Assembly: GCF_004343155.1 (NCBI RefSeq)
Contig: NZ_SMDC01000016.1
Span: 17,988 to 81,987, forward strand
Length of the DNA stretch: 64,000 bases
Reading direction: 5' to 3'
Source: Marichromatium gracile
GTDB lineage: Bacteria > Pseudomonadota > Gammaproteobacteria > Chromatiales > Chromatiaceae
Both the position numbers and the translations under genes were made by a program. The notes under the pieces are model-generated. The model saw only the letters and a list, made by a program, of their open reading frames with translations, was not told the origin of the DNA and did not search any database. Shown here one piece after another: positions 7,434-17,081 of the stretch (the first letter of the stretch is position 1; each line of letters starts with the position of its first letter).

Positions 7434-10400
7434 ATGTTCGGAAAGAAAGACGATAAGCAGTACAAGTATCCTGGCACCCGTATGGCGATGGACGGCAATA
7501 CTGCCGTAATCATGTGCGAGCGCGAGGCATCCGATGCCGCTGGTGCCTATCCGATCACCCCCTCGACCCAGATGGGCGAATTCTGGGCCGAAGAGGTCGC
7601 CAAGGGACACGTCAATGTCTCCGGGCAGCCGCTGATCTTCGTCGAGCCCGAGTCCGAGCACGCCGCCGCCGCGGTCACCGCCGGCATGTCGATGAGCGGC
7701 CTGCGCGCGGTCAACTTCTCCTCCGCTCAGGGTGTGGCCTTCATGCACGAGTCGCTGTATGCGGCCGTCGGCAAGCGTCTGCCCTATGTGCTCAACATCG
7801 GTGCGCGTGCCATCACCAAGGCCAGTCTCAACGTGCACTGTGCGCACGATGACTACCACTGCATCGACGACACCGGCTTCTTCCAGGTCTTTGCCAAGAA
7901 CGCCCAGGAGGCCGCCGACCTCAACCTGATCGCGCGCAAGGTCGCCGAGCTCAGCCTGACCCCGGCCGCCGTCGGCCAGGACGGCTTCCTCACCACCCAC
8001 CTGATCGAGCCGCTGCAGGTCCCCGAGCGCGCCCTGGTCGAGGAGTTCTGCGGTCGTCCCGACGACATCATCGAGTCGCCGACCCCGGCCCAGCGCCTCG
8101 CCTACGGCCCCACTCGCCGGCGCGTGCCGCTGGTGTGGGACGTCGACAACCCGGTCGCCTCGGGTACGGTGCAGAACCAGGACGCCTACATGCAGGCGGT
8201 CGCGGCGCAGCGCCCCTATTTCTTCGATCACATCGCCGAGATCACCGACCAGTGCATGGATGAGTTCTTCGAGCTCACCGGCCGGCGCTATCACCGCGCC
8301 ATGGGCTACCGTCTCGAGGACGCCGACTACGTGCTGCTCGGTCAGGGCAGCATGGTCACCCAGGCCGAGGCGGTCGCCGACTATCTGCGCGAGACCCGCG
8401 ATATCAAGGTCGGCGTGATCAACCTCACCATGTTCCGGCCCTTCCCGGGCGAGCTGATCGCCGCCCTGATCCAGGGCAAGAAGGGCGTTGCGGTGCTCGA
8501 GCGCACCGACCAGCCGCTCGCCGAGGACCTGCCGATCATGCGCGAGGTGCGCGCGGCGCTGGCCAAGTGTGTCGAGAACGGCATGGCCGAGAAGGGCGAG
8601 GCGCCGGCCTATGCCGACTACCCGAGCTATGGCCGCGGCGAGATGCCGCGTCTCTACTCCGCCAGCTACGGTCTCGGCTCGCGCGACCTGCAGCCCGAGG
8701 GGCTGATCGCCGCGGTCGAGAACATGGTGCCGGGCGGCGCCCAGCGCAAGTTCTTCTATCTCTCGGTCGACTTCGTGCGCGACCCGATCGATCCCAAGGA
8801 CGAGATCCGCATCCAGAGCCTCAAGGACGCCTACCCGAACGTCGGCGATCTGGCGCTGCGCGGCAGCGAGAACCCCAACCTGCTGCCCAAGGGCGCGGTG
8901 ACGGTGCGCATGCATTCGGTCGGTGGCTGGGGTGCCGTGACCACCGGCAAGAACCTCGCCATGACGCTCTACGAGCTGCTCGGCTACGACATCCGCGCCA
9001 ACCCCAAGTACGGCTCGGAGAAGAAGGGTCAGCCGACCACCTACTTCCTCTCGGCCGCGCCCGAGCCGATCCGGCTCAACTGTGAGTACACCTACGTCGA
9101 CGTGGTGCTCAGCCCCGACCCGAACGTGTTCACCCACTCCAACCCGCTCGCCGGTCTCGACCGCAAGGGCAGCTTCGTCATCCAGTCGAGCATGGAGGAT
9201 CCGGAGCAGGTGTGGGCGAGCTTCCCGGCGTCGGCGCGCAAGTTCATCGTCGACAACGAGATCCGCGTCTTCTACATCGACGGCTTCAAGATCGCCCGCG
9301 AGGAGGCCTCCAACCCCGAGCTGCAGTTCCGCATGCAGGGTAATGCCTTCCAGGGTGCCTTCTTCGCCGCCTCGCCGCTGATGGAGCGCTCCGGGCTCGA
9401 CGAGGCCGGGCTGTTTGCGGCCATCGAGGAGCAGCTGCGCGCCAAGTTCGGCGCCAAGGGCGAGCGCGTGGTGCAGGACAACCTGCGCATCGTGCGGCGC
9501 GGCTTCGACGAGATCGTCGAGATCGTCGACAAGCCGCTGGTCGCCGGCCAGCTGATGCCGCGCAAGGAGCCGGCGCTGCCGGTGATGCTCAAGGCCATGC
9601 CCGAGGGCGATGGCGGCATCAGCGACGTGCACCGCTTCTGGGAGCAGACCGGCTCCTTCTACGCCAGCGGTCAGGGCAACGACAACCTCGCCGACCCGCA
9701 GATGGCGCTGTCGCTGATGCCCGCGGCCAGCGGCGTCTATCGCGACATGACCCAGATCCGCTTCGAATACCCGAAGTTCATCCCCGAGAACTGCACCGCC
9801 TGCGGCAACTGCTTCACCGTGTGTCCCGACAGCGCGCTGCCGGGTCTGGTCAACAGCGTCTCCGACATCTTCTCGGCGGCGATCCTGCGCGTCGAGCGCA
9901 GCATGCCCACCCAGCACCTGCGTCGCGAGAGCCGCAACGTCGAGAAGCGTCTGCGTGCGCTGATCAACATCAACGGCGAGTCGGCCGATCTGCGTCAGCT
10001 GATGGATCAGGCGATCCTCGAGGTGCTCGCCGAGTTCTCCGGCGAGGAGAGCCAGAAGGCCGCGCTGGAGCAGGAGTTCGGGCTGCTGATGCAGGCGCTC
10101 GGCGACTACCAGTTCGCCGTCACCAAGCCCTACTGGAGCAACCGCGAGAAGCAGCAGAAGGGCAGCGGCGGGCTGTTCAGCATCACCGTCAACCCCTACA
10201 CCTGTAAGGGCTGCATGGAGTGTATCGACGTCTGTAACGACGGCGCCCTGGTCGCCGAGCCGCAGACCGACGAGAGCATCCGGCAGATGCAGGCGCGCTG
10301 GGACATGTGGCTCGATCTGCCGACCACCGACCCGGACTTCATCCGCATCGATGACCTCGACGACAAGGTCGGCGCGCTCGAGACCCTGCTGCTCGACAAG

Positions 10401-12380
10401 ACCAACTATCTGTCGATGGTCTCGGGCGACGGTTCGTGCATGGGCTGCGGCGAGAAGACCGCGCTGCACCTGTTCACCTCGACCGTCACCGCGCTGATGC
10501 AGCCGCGCGTCAAGCGTCACCTCGCCGAGCTCGACGACCTCATCAACCGTCTCGAGACCCATGTCCGGCTCAAGCTCGCCGAGAGCATGGACCTCAGCAA
10601 CACCGCCGCCATCACCAAGGCGCTCGACGAGCACAAGGACAGCGACCTGACCCTCGGCGGCCTGACCTCCGAGCTCGATCAGAGCAGCGGCGCGCGTCCG
10701 GTCGACCCGGAGTGGCTGAAGTGGGTCACCGGCCTGCTCGACACCCTGCGTCAGCTCAAGGCGCAGTACACCGGCAACCAGCCGCGCGCCAACATGGGTA
10801 TCGTCAACGCCACCGGCTGTAGTTCGGTGTGGGGCGCGACCTTCCCCTACAGCCCCTATCCCTTCCCCTGGGCCAACCACCTGTTCCAGGACTCGCCGTC
10901 GATGGCGCTGGGTCTGTTCGAGGGCCACATGCGCAAGATGGGCGAGGGCTTCAAGGCCATCCGCCAGGCGCGCATGGAGCTCGAGGGGCGCTACAACGCC
11001 GCCGATCCGGCCTGCGACCTGACCTACTTCGGCTGGAAGGACTTCAGCGACGAGGAGTGGCTGCTGTGCCCGCCGGTGGTCGCCGTCGGCGGTGACGGGG
11101 CGATGTACGACATCGGCTTCCAGAACCTCTCGCGCGCGCTGATGTCCGGCCACCCGGTCAAGATCATGGTGCTCGACACCCAGGTCTACTCCAACACCGG
11201 TGGTCAGGCCTGTACCTCGGGCTTCATCGGCCAGGTCGCGGACATGAGCCCCTACGGCAAGGCGTGGAAGGGCAAGACCGAGATCCGCAAGGAGATGGGT
11301 CTGATCGGCATGGCGCATCGCACCAGCTTCGTGCTCAACAGCTCGGCCTCGCACCTCACCCACCTGCTCGAGGGCTATATCGACGGTCTGAACTCGCGCC
11401 ACCCGGCCCTGTTCAACGTCTACACCAGCTGTCAGCCCGAGCACGGCATCGGCGACGACATGTCCAACCGTCAGGGTCGCATGGCCGTCGAGTCGCGCGC
11501 CTACCCGCTGTTCCGCTACGACCCGGATGCCGGCTCGACCTTCGAGGAGTGCTGCTCGATCGAGGGCAACCCGCAGATCGAGCGCGACTGGATCAGCTGG
11601 AGCATCGACTACACCAACGAGGACGGCGAGCCGGCCAGCCTCGAGGTGCCGCTGACCTTCGCCGACTTCGCGCTCACCGAGGGCCGCTTCCGCAAGCACT
11701 TCCGCAAGGCGCCGCCGGAGACCTGGAACGACTCCATGGTGCCGCTGGCCGAGTTCCTCGAACTCGACGAGGACGATCGCGAGGGCCGCTTCCCCTACAT
11801 CTGGGGCGTCGACGGCAAGAACCGCCTGATGCGCGTGCTGGTCTCGCAGGAGCTGGTGCTCAGCTGTGAGGAGCGCCAGCAGTTCTGGGCGCAGCTGCGC
11901 GGACTCTGCGGCGAGCTCAACCGTATCGACCTCGATCGGGTGCGCAACGAGGCCAAGGCCGACATGGCGCAGAAGCTCACCGCCAACCTGCTGGCCATGG
12001 CCGGCGGCGAGGCCGGTGGTATCAATGCGCTGATCGGCAACGGCAATGGCAACGGCGCCAATGGCCACGGCGCCAATGGTGCCAACGGTCATGGTCTCAA
12101 CGGTGCCAATGGCGCCAACGGCAGCGCCGACTGGGAGCCGGTGTGGGTGGAGACGCCCGAGTGCACCGCCTGTGACGAGTGCATCAACATCAACCCGTCG
12201 ATCTTCCGCTACAACGCCGAGCGCAAGGCCGAGATCGTCGATCCCAAGGCCGGTCCGTTCAAGGACATCGTCAAGGCCGCCGAGAAGTGCAGCGCCGCCT
12301 GCATCCACCCCGGCACCCCGTGGAACCCGTCCGAGCCCGGCGTCGACAAGCTGGTCAAGCGTGCGGAGAAGTTCCAGTAA
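7434..12380 (+). CDS. Giant pyruvate/2-oxoacid:ferredoxin oxidoreductase (NifJ-like)
   Basis: Probably oxidises pyruvate or a related 2-oxoacid with CoA and reduces ferredoxin, or the reverse. Visible order: domain I with YPITPST (40-45), domain II (about 260-380), gamma domain (about 490-700), two-cluster ferredoxin domain (Cys787/790/793/797 and 924/927/930/934), then a TPP domain with SCMGCG (1001-1006), GDGAMYDIGF and YSNTGGQ. After it comes a Gly/Asn/Ala linker (1534-1563) and a third ferredoxin-like module (Cys1577/1580/1583 and 1619/1623). NifJ enzymes are about 1200 aa; this one is 1648 aa because of a helical insertion (about 1020-1115), extra sequence at 1400-1500 and the tail. AGAAGG precedes the ATG at 7434. 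Substrate specificity cannot be read from sequence. Confidence 0.88.
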   Translation: MFGKKDDKQYKYPGTRMAMDGNTAVIMCEREASDAAGAYPITPSTQMGEFWAEEVAKGHVNVSGQPLIFVEPESEHAAAAVTAGMSMSGLRAVNFSSAQGVAFMHESLYAAVGKRLPYVLNIGARAITKASLNVHCAHDDYHCIDDTGFFQVFAKNAQEAADLNLIARKVAELSLTPAAVGQDGFLTTHLIEPLQVPERALVEEFCGRPDDIIESPTPAQRLAYGPTRRRVPLVWDVDNPVASGTVQNQDAYMQAVAAQRPYFFDHIAEITDQCMDEFFELTGRRYHRAMGYRLEDADYVLLGQGSMVTQAEAVADYLRETRDIKVGVINLTMFRPFPGELIAALIQGKKGVAVLERTDQPLAEDLPIMREVRAALAKCVENGMAEKGEAPAYADYPSYGRGEMPRLYSASYGLGSRDLQPEGLIAAVENMVPGGAQRKFFYLSVDFVRDPIDPKDEIRIQSLKDAYPNVGDLALRGSENPNLLPKGAVTVRMHSVGGWGAVTTGKNLAMTLYELLGYDIRANPKYGSEKKGQPTTYFLSAAPEPIRLNCEYTYVDVVLSPDPNVFTHSNPLAGLDRKGSFVIQSSMEDPEQVWASFPASARKFIVDNEIRVFYIDGFKIAREEASNPELQFRMQGNAFQGAFFAASPLMERSGLDEAGLFAAIEEQLRAKFGAKGERVVQDNLRIVRRGFDEIVEIVDKPLVAGQLMPRKEPALPVMLKAMPEGDGGISDVHRFWEQTGSFYASGQGNDNLADPQMALSLMPAASGVYRDMTQIRFEYPKFIPENCTACGNCFTVCPDSALPGLVNSVSDIFSAAILRVERSMPTQHLRRESRNVEKRLRALININGESADLRQLMDQAILEVLAEFSGEESQKAALEQEFGLLMQALGDYQFAVTKPYWSNREKQQKGSGGLFSITVNPYTCKGCMECIDVCNDGALVAEPQTDESIRQMQARWDMWLDLPTTDPDFIRIDDLDDKVGALETLLLDKTNYLSMVSGDGSCMGCGEKTALHLFTSTVTALMQPRVKRHLAELDDLINRLETHVRLKLAESMDLSNTAAITKALDEHKDSDLTLGGLTSELDQSSGARPVDPEWLKWVTGLLDTLRQLKAQYTGNQPRANMGIVNATGCSSVWGATFPYSPYPFPWANHLFQDSPSMALGLFEGHMRKMGEGFKAIRQARMELEGRYNAADPACDLTYFGWKDFSDEEWLLCPPVVAVGGDGAMYDIGFQNLSRALMSGHPVKIMVLDTQVYSNTGGQACTSGFIGQVADMSPYGKAWKGKTEIRKEMGLIGMAHRTSFVLNSSASHLTHLLEGYIDGLNSRHPALFNVYTSCQPEHGIGDDMSNRQGRMAVESRAYPLFRYDPDAGSTFEECCSIEGNPQIERDWISWSIDYTNEDGEPASLEVPLTFADFALTEGRFRKHFRKAPPETWNDSMVPLAEFLELDEDDREGRFPYIWGVDGKNRLMRVLVSQELVLSCEERQQFWAQLRGLCGELNRIDLDRVRNEAKADMAQKLTANLLAMAGGEAGGINALIGNGNGNGANGHGANGANGHGLNGANGANGSADWEPVWVETPECTACDECININPSIFRYNAERKAEIVDPKAGPFKDIVKAAEKCSAACIHPGTPWNPSEPGVDKLVKRAEKFQ

Positions 12381-12397
12381 GTCGGCCGCCCCTGGCT

Positions 12398-12419
12398 GCC
12401 CGGCGTCCTGACGCCGGGC
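12398..12419 (+). other. Intra-operon hairpin between the oxidoreductase and rnfC
   Basis: GCCCGGCGT (12398-12406) and ACGCCGGGC (12411-12419) form a perfect 9-bp stem with a 4-nt loop in the 136-bp gap. No T-tract follows. It may stabilise or process the mRNA and so set different expression levels for flanking genes. Confidence 0.4.
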
Positions 12420-12516
12420 CACGCTAGAGGAATGCGCACGCGGCGCCGCGTCAGGCGTCGCGTGCCCCCGTTCGCCAGACACCCCTCGGGTGTCGACCAC
12501 ACAGCAGTACTGACGC

Positions 12517-13860
12517 ATGGCTCTATTCAGCATCTTTCCGCGCCGCAAGACCTTCGATCACGGGATCTATCCCGTCGAGCACAAGGAACTGACGGCGGAC
12601 AAGCCGATTCGACGCATGCCGTTTGCCCCGGAGCTGGTGATCCCGCTGGAGCAGCACAAAGGCAAGCCGGCCATCCCGACCGTGCGAGTTGGTCAGGAGG
12701 TGGTGCGTGGCGAGCCGATCGCCGAGGCCGATGGTCATGTCTCGGTGCCGATGCATGCCCCGGCCACCGGGGTGATCCGTGACATCGCGCTGGCCCCCAC
12801 CGCCGCCGGCCCCAAGGCCCCGGCGATCTATCTCAAGGTCTATCAGGCCGCCAGCCAGCGGGTGCTGTTCGACAGTGCCCCCGATCTGGCGGCGATGTCG
12901 CGCGCCGAGCTCGTCGCCGCCGTGCAGCAGGCCGGTCTGGTCGGGCTCGGTGGCGCCGCCTTCCCCAGTCACGTCAAGCTCGTGCCCCCCGAGGGGCGCA
13001 CCATCGAGACGGTGCTGGTCAACGGTTGCGAGTGCGAGCCCTATCTCACCTGCGACCATCGCATCATGCTCGAGCAGACCGCGGCGCTGGTGCGCGGCAT
13101 CCAGCTGGTGCTGCGCGCCACCGGCGCCGAGCGTGCCGTCATCGGCGTCGAGGACAACAAGCTCGATGCCGTCGAGCACCTGCGCCGCGAGATCCCCGCG
13201 GACCTGCCGATCACCGCCGAGGCGGTGCAGAGCAAGTACCCGCAGGGCGCCGAGCGCATGCTCATCAAGAGCCTGACCGGGCGCGAGGTGCCGGTCGGCG
13301 GGCTGCCGGCCGATGTCGGCGTGGCCGTCTACAACGTCGGCACCCTGGCGCAGATGGGCGACCTGCTGCCCAAGGGGCAGGGGTTGATCGAGCGCGTGGT
13401 CACGGTCAGTGGCCCCGGCGTCGAGCGCCCCGGCAACTTCATGGTGCCGGTCGGCACCCCGCTGCGCTTCCTGCTCGAGCAGGTCGGGCTCAAGGAGAGC
13501 TTCGGCGAGGTGATCCTCGGCGGGCCGATGATGGGCATGGCGGTGGCCTCGCTCGATGTACCGGTGACCAAGGCCGTCTCCGGGGTGGTGGTGCTCGAAC
13601 GCGAGGACCTCGACCTGGCCGAGCGCAAGGTCTACCCCTGCATCAAGTGCGGTGCCTGTGTCGAGGCCTGCCCGATCTCGCTCAACCCCTCGGTACTGGG
13701 TGAGCTGGCGCAGGTGCGCGACTATGCGACGATGGCCGAGCACTATCATCTCGACCAGTGCTTCGAGTGTGGCTGTTGCGCCTATGTGTGTCCGTCGAAC
13801 ATCCCGCTGACCCAGTATTTCCGCATCGCCAAGGCGATCAACCGAGAGGATGAGCAGTAA
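12517..13860 (+). CDS. rnfC: Rnf complex subunit RnfC (NADH/FMN and iron-sulfur subunit)
   Basis: Peripheral Rnf subunit that exchanges electrons with NAD(H). It has the N-terminal RnfC barrel region, the nucleotide/FMN-binding core (GLVGLGGAAFPSHVK at about 140-154; NGCECEPYL at about 169-177) and two [4Fe-4S] motifs, CIKCGACVEACP (Cys375/378/381/385) and CFECGCCAYVCP (Cys415/418/421/425). At 447 aa it lacks the long Ala/Lys-rich C-terminal tail of enterobacterial RsxC. It starts at ATG 12517 and lies 136 bp after the oxidoreductase gene. Confidence 0.94.
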   Translation: MALFSIFPRRKTFDHGIYPVEHKELTADKPIRRMPFAPELVIPLEQHKGKPAIPTVRVGQEVVRGEPIAEADGHVSVPMHAPATGVIRDIALAPTAAGPKAPAIYLKVYQAASQRVLFDSAPDLAAMSRAELVAAVQQAGLVGLGGAAFPSHVKLVPPEGRTIETVLVNGCECEPYLTCDHRIMLEQTAALVRGIQLVLRATGAERAVIGVEDNKLDAVEHLRREIPADLPITAEAVQSKYPQGAERMLIKSLTGREVPVGGLPADVGVAVYNVGTLAQMGDLLPKGQGLIERVVTVSGPGVERPGNFMVPVGTPLRFLLEQVGLKESFGEVILGGPMMGMAVASLDVPVTKAVSGVVVLEREDLDLAERKVYPCIKCGACVEACPISLNPSVLGELAQVRDYATMAEHYHLDQCFECGCCAYVCPSNIPLTQYFRIAKAINREDEQ

Positions 13861-13870
13861 GCCCGCCGGT

Positions 13871-13907
13871 CGCCTCGGCGCCGCGCACGCGGCGCGGCGC
13901 CGAGGCG
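13871..13907 (+). other. Strong hairpin between rnfC and rnfD
   Basis: A perfect 15-bp GC-only stem (13871-13885 with 13893-13907; arms begin CGCCTCGG and end CCGAGGCG) with a 7-nt loop lies in the 158-bp rnfC-rnfD gap. No T-run follows and the operon clearly continues, so a role in partial termination, mRNA processing or stability is more likely than full termination. Confidence 0.5.
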
Positions 13908-14018
13908 TCGATCGGGCGATCCTCGCGCCCCAGGACCTCCGTTGCCCCGACCCCGGTCGGCGGCGTGCGGACCTCAGGATATTCCGGCGCCCCGGCGCCG
14001 TTGCGGTTTCGAAAATCT

Positions 14019-15062
14019 ATGGCTAAAGGCATCGAAATAAGAACATCGCCGCACCTCAAGAAGGTGTTGACGGTTGATCAGATCATGCGCTCGGTGGTGC
14101 TCGCGCTGCTGCCGGTGAGCGCCTTCGCCGTTTATCAGTTCGGCCTCAGCGTGCTGCTGCTGCTGATCACCACCACGGTGGTCGCGGTGGCCACCGAGTG
14201 GCTGTTTGCGCGTCTCTCGGGGCAGGGCAACACCGTCTCCGACTGGTCGGCGGTGATCACCGGGCTGCTGCTCGGTCTCACCCTGCCGCCGGGCTTCCCG
14301 TTGTGGATGGCCGCGGTTGCCGCCTTCGTCGGCATCGCCCTCGGCAAGGCGCTGTTCGGCGGACTCGGCTACAACGTGATGAATCCGGCGCTGGTCGGGC
14401 GTGCCTTCGTGCAGGCCGCCTTTCCGGTGGCGATCACCACCTGGACCCCGGCCTTCGCCCCGGAGCGTTTCGCCGAGCTGATCCCCTCGACCCTGACCCT
14501 GCCGTTCATGCAGCCGGTGCCGATCGACGACTGGGTCGCCGGGCTCGGGCTCGACGCCTGGAGCGGGGCGACGCCGCTGGCGTTGCAGAAGTTCCAGCAG
14601 ATCGAGCTGCCGCTCAGCGACGTGTTCTCCGGCACCATCGCCGGTTCCGCGGGCGAGACCTCGGCGATCCTGATCCTGGTCTGCGGGCTGTGGCTGGCGT
14701 GGCGGCGGATGCTCGACTGGCGCATCCCGGCCTCGGTGATGGCCGGCGCCGTGCTCACCGCGCTGCCCTTCTGGCTGCTCGATCCCACGCTCTATCCCTC
14801 GCCCTGGTTCGTGCTCTGCTCGGGCGGGTTGATGCTCGGCGCCTGGTTCATGGCCAGCGACATGGTCGCCTCGCCGGTGACCGCGCGCGGGGCCATCATC
14901 TACGGCCTGTTCATCGGCGTGCTGACGGTGATCATCCGGCTCTTTGGCGGCCTCGTCGAAGGGGTGATGTACGCCATCCTGCTCGCCAATGCCCTCGGTC
15001 CGCTGATCTCGGGCTGGACCCAGCCGCGCGTCTACGGCGCCGGCTCGCGGCCCAAGGCATGA
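14019..15062 (+). CDS. rnfD: Rnf complex subunit RnfD (FMN-bearing membrane subunit)
   Basis: Integral membrane subunit of the Rnf complex, 347 aa with many hydrophobic helices. The covalent FMN site is SGAT at residues 182-185 (AWSGATPLAL), where Thr185 would carry the flavin. GLGYNVMNPALVGRAF (about 115-130) is a conserved NqrB/RnfD signature. I placed the start at ATG 14019 because it gives the usual short N-terminus (MAKGIEIRTSPH); the frame extends upstream but without support. It follows rnfC after a strong hairpin and precedes rnfG by 34 bp. Confidence 0.94.
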   Translation: MAKGIEIRTSPHLKKVLTVDQIMRSVVLALLPVSAFAVYQFGLSVLLLLITTTVVAVATEWLFARLSGQGNTVSDWSAVITGLLLGLTLPPGFPLWMAAVAAFVGIALGKALFGGLGYNVMNPALVGRAFVQAAFPVAITTWTPAFAPERFAELIPSTLTLPFMQPVPIDDWVAGLGLDAWSGATPLALQKFQQIELPLSDVFSGTIAGSAGETSAILILVCGLWLAWRRMLDWRIPASVMAGAVLTALPFWLLDPTLYPSPWFVLCSGGLMLGAWFMASDMVASPVTARGAIIYGLFIGVLTVIIRLFGGLVEGVMYAILLANALGPLISGWTQPRVYGAGSRPKA

Positions 15063-15096
15063 ATCGCCGGCTCCAACCTCTATCGGGCATTGACTC

Positions 15097-15798
15097 ATGA
15101 CGATCGAACAACAGATCCAAACCCCGGCGCCGAGCACCCCGGCCTGGGCGATGCTGCGCACCCTCGGCGGCATCGCCATGCTTTCCGGGTTGCTGGTGGT
15201 GCTGGTCTATCAGTTCACCCTGCCGATCATCGCCGAGAACCAGCGGCGGATGACCGAGAAGGCGGTGTTCCACGTCCTCGACGGTGCGGTGGCCAAGCGC
15301 GACTTCGTGCTCACCGCCGAGGATGCGCTGGTGCCGGCGGGCGAGGGCGCCGAGGGCGTCCATCTCTATGCCGGCTACGATGATGACGGCGCGCTGGTGG
15401 GCGTGGCCTTCCCGGGCGCCGCGCGCGGCTACCAGGACGTCATCCAGTTCCTCTTCGGCTACGACCCCGCCTGCCAGTGCGTGATCGGCAGCAAGGTGCT
15501 GAAGTCGACCGAGACCCCGGGGCTCGGCGACAAGATCTCCACCGACGCCGAGTATCTGAAGAACTTCGAGGCGCTCGATGCGCGGCTCGACGCCACCGGG
15601 ACGGCGCTCGCCAACCCCATCGTCCCGGTCAAGCACGGCACCAAGACCCAACCCTGGCAGGTCGATGCCATCTCCGGCGCGACCATCACCTCCAACGCCA
15701 TGGCGCGCGCGGTCAACGACGCCGCCCAGCGGGTGGTGCCGGTGCTGCAGCGCGAGCTGGCGCTCCTCTCCGAACCGAACCGTAGCGAGGGCCGATGA
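15097..15798 (+). CDS. rnfG: Rnf complex subunit RnfG (FMN-bearing)
   Basis: Single-pass membrane subunit with a periplasmic flavin domain. One transmembrane helix lies at about residues 22-45. The FMN-binding motif SGATITS is at 193-199, with Thr196 as the predicted attachment residue. STETPGLGDKI (about 137-147) is a typical RnfG segment. The length is 233 aa. The rnfG stop (15796-15798) abuts the rnfE start, so the two are probably translationally coupled. Confidence 0.94.
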   Translation: MTIEQQIQTPAPSTPAWAMLRTLGGIAMLSGLLVVLVYQFTLPIIAENQRRMTEKAVFHVLDGAVAKRDFVLTAEDALVPAGEGAEGVHLYAGYDDDGALVGVAFPGAARGYQDVIQFLFGYDPACQCVIGSKVLKSTETPGLGDKISTDAEYLKNFEALDARLDATGTALANPIVPVKHGTKTQPWQVDAISGATITSNAMARAVNDAAQRVVPVLQRELALLSEPNRSEGR

Positions 15799-16461
15799 AT
15801 GGCTGAACTGCCCAACCAACAAGAGAGCCTGTCGCTCGACACCTTCGTGCGCGGGCTGTGGGAAGAGAACCCGGTGTTCGTGATGCTGCTGGGCATGTGC
15901 CCGGTGCTGGCGGTGACCAACACCACGGTCAACGCCATCGCCATGGGCCTGGCCACCACCTTCGTGCTGGTGTGCTCGAGCCTGCTGGTGTCGCTGCTGC
16001 GCAACTGGATCCCCAAGCAGGTGCGCATCGCCAGCTACATCGTCATCATCGCCACCTTCGTCACCATCGTCGACTACGCCATCCAGGCCATCAGCCTCGA
16101 GCTCTATGCCGCGCTCGGCGCCTTCATCCAGCTGATCGTGGCCAACTGCGTGATCCTCGGTCGCGCCGAGGCCTACGCCTCCAAGCAACGCCTGCACACC
16201 ACCCTGATCAACAGTCTCGGCATGGGCGCGGGCTTCACCCTGGCGCTGCTCAGCCTTGGCACGGTGCGCGAGGTCCTCGGCAGCGGCACCATCCTCGGCA
16301 TCCCGCTGTTCGGTGCCGACTTCCAGCCCTGGGTGGTGATGATCCTGCCCCCGGGTGGCTTCTTCGTCCTCGGTGCCTGGCTGTTGTTGTTCAACTGGCT
16401 GCGGTTGCGCAAGGAGCGCAGACTGCAGGCCGCCGCCGCGGAGAGCGCATATGCACGCTGA
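15799..16461 (+). CDS. rnfE: Rnf complex subunit RnfE
   Basis: Integral membrane subunit homologous to NqrD, 220 aa with about six helices. It carries the paired cysteine motifs LLGMCPVLAVTNT and VANCVILGRAEAYA that, together with RnfA, are thought to bind the membrane-embedded iron centre. GAGG lies just upstream of the ATG at 15799. Its last 11 bases overlap the start of rnfA. Confidence 0.94.
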   Translation: MAELPNQQESLSLDTFVRGLWEENPVFVMLLGMCPVLAVTNTTVNAIAMGLATTFVLVCSSLLVSLLRNWIPKQVRIASYIVIIATFVTIVDYAIQAISLELYAALGAFIQLIVANCVILGRAEAYASKQRLHTTLINSLGMGAGFTLALLSLGTVREVLGSGTILGIPLFGADFQPWVVMILPPGGFFVLGAWLLLFNWLRLRKERRLQAAAAESAYAR

Positions 16462-17041
16462 ACCCCTGTCGCTGATCTTCCTCAACGCCGCGGTCGTCAA
16501 CAACTTCGTACTGGCGCTGTTTCTCGGCATCTGTCCCTTCCTCGGCGTCTCGGCGAAGAAGGAGACGGCCTGGAACATGGGCCTGGCGACCATGTTCGTG
16601 ATGCTGGTGAGCTCGGCCGCGGCCTATGGCATCAACTGGGTGCTCGGCGAGCTGCAGCTCGAGTTCCTGCGCCTGATCTGCTACATCGCGGTGATCGCCT
16701 CGGCGGTGCAGCTGGTGGAGATGTTCGTCAAGCGTTTCAGCCCGGCGCTGTTCCGCTCGCTCGGCATCTTCCTGCCGCTGATCACCACCAACTGTGCGAT
16801 CCTCGGTCTGGCGCTGTTCCAGACCGCCAAGGAGTACGACTTCGTGCAGAGCCTGGTCTATGCCGTCGGCGCCGGCACCGGCTTCACCCTGGCGCTGATG
16901 CTGATGGCCGGGCTGCGCGAGAAGCTCGCCCTGGCGCGGGTGCCCCGGGTCAGCGAGGGCGCGGCGATGAGCCTGATGCTCGCCGGGCTGCTCTCGCTCG
17001 CCTTCATGGGTTTCGCCGGGTTGGGTGGCAGCCATGGCTAG
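16451..17041 (+). CDS. rnfA: Rnf complex subunit RnfA
   Basis: Integral membrane subunit homologous to NqrE, 196 aa with about six helices. The motif NNFVLALFLGICPFLGVS (with Cys28) and TTNCAILG match the RnfA family and mirror the RnfE cysteines, as expected for the inverted pair that holds the iron centre. The ATG at 16451 overlaps rnfE by 11 bp, and its own 3' end overlaps the next small gene by 8 bp. Confidence 0.94.
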   Translation: MHAEPLSLIFLNAAVVNNFVLALFLGICPFLGVSAKKETAWNMGLATMFVMLVSSAAAYGINWVLGELQLEFLRLICYIAVIASAVQLVEMFVKRFSPALFRSLGIFLPLITTNCAILGLALFQTAKEYDFVQSLVYAVGAGTGFTLALMLMAGLREKLALARVPRVSEGAAMSLMLAGLLSLAFMGFAGLGGSHG

Positions 17042-17081
17042 GCTGTTGCTGGTCCCGGTGATCATCTTCGTCGTGCTCGCC
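17033..17081 (+). other. Translational-coupling overlap rnfA/small ORF
   Basis: The sequence ATGGCTAG at 17034-17041 contains both the start of the small ORF and the rnfA stop, and no separate Shine-Dalgarno is obvious. This argues that the small protein is made in step with RnfA. Confidence 0.5.

Noticed and set aside
7122..12548. A minus-strand open frame of 1808 codons opposite the oxidoreductase gene
   Set aside because: Its composition is repetitive Leu/Gly/Asp/His/Val, typical of the antisense frame of a GC-rich gene, and it has no domain. The plus strand encodes a clearly recognisable enzyme.
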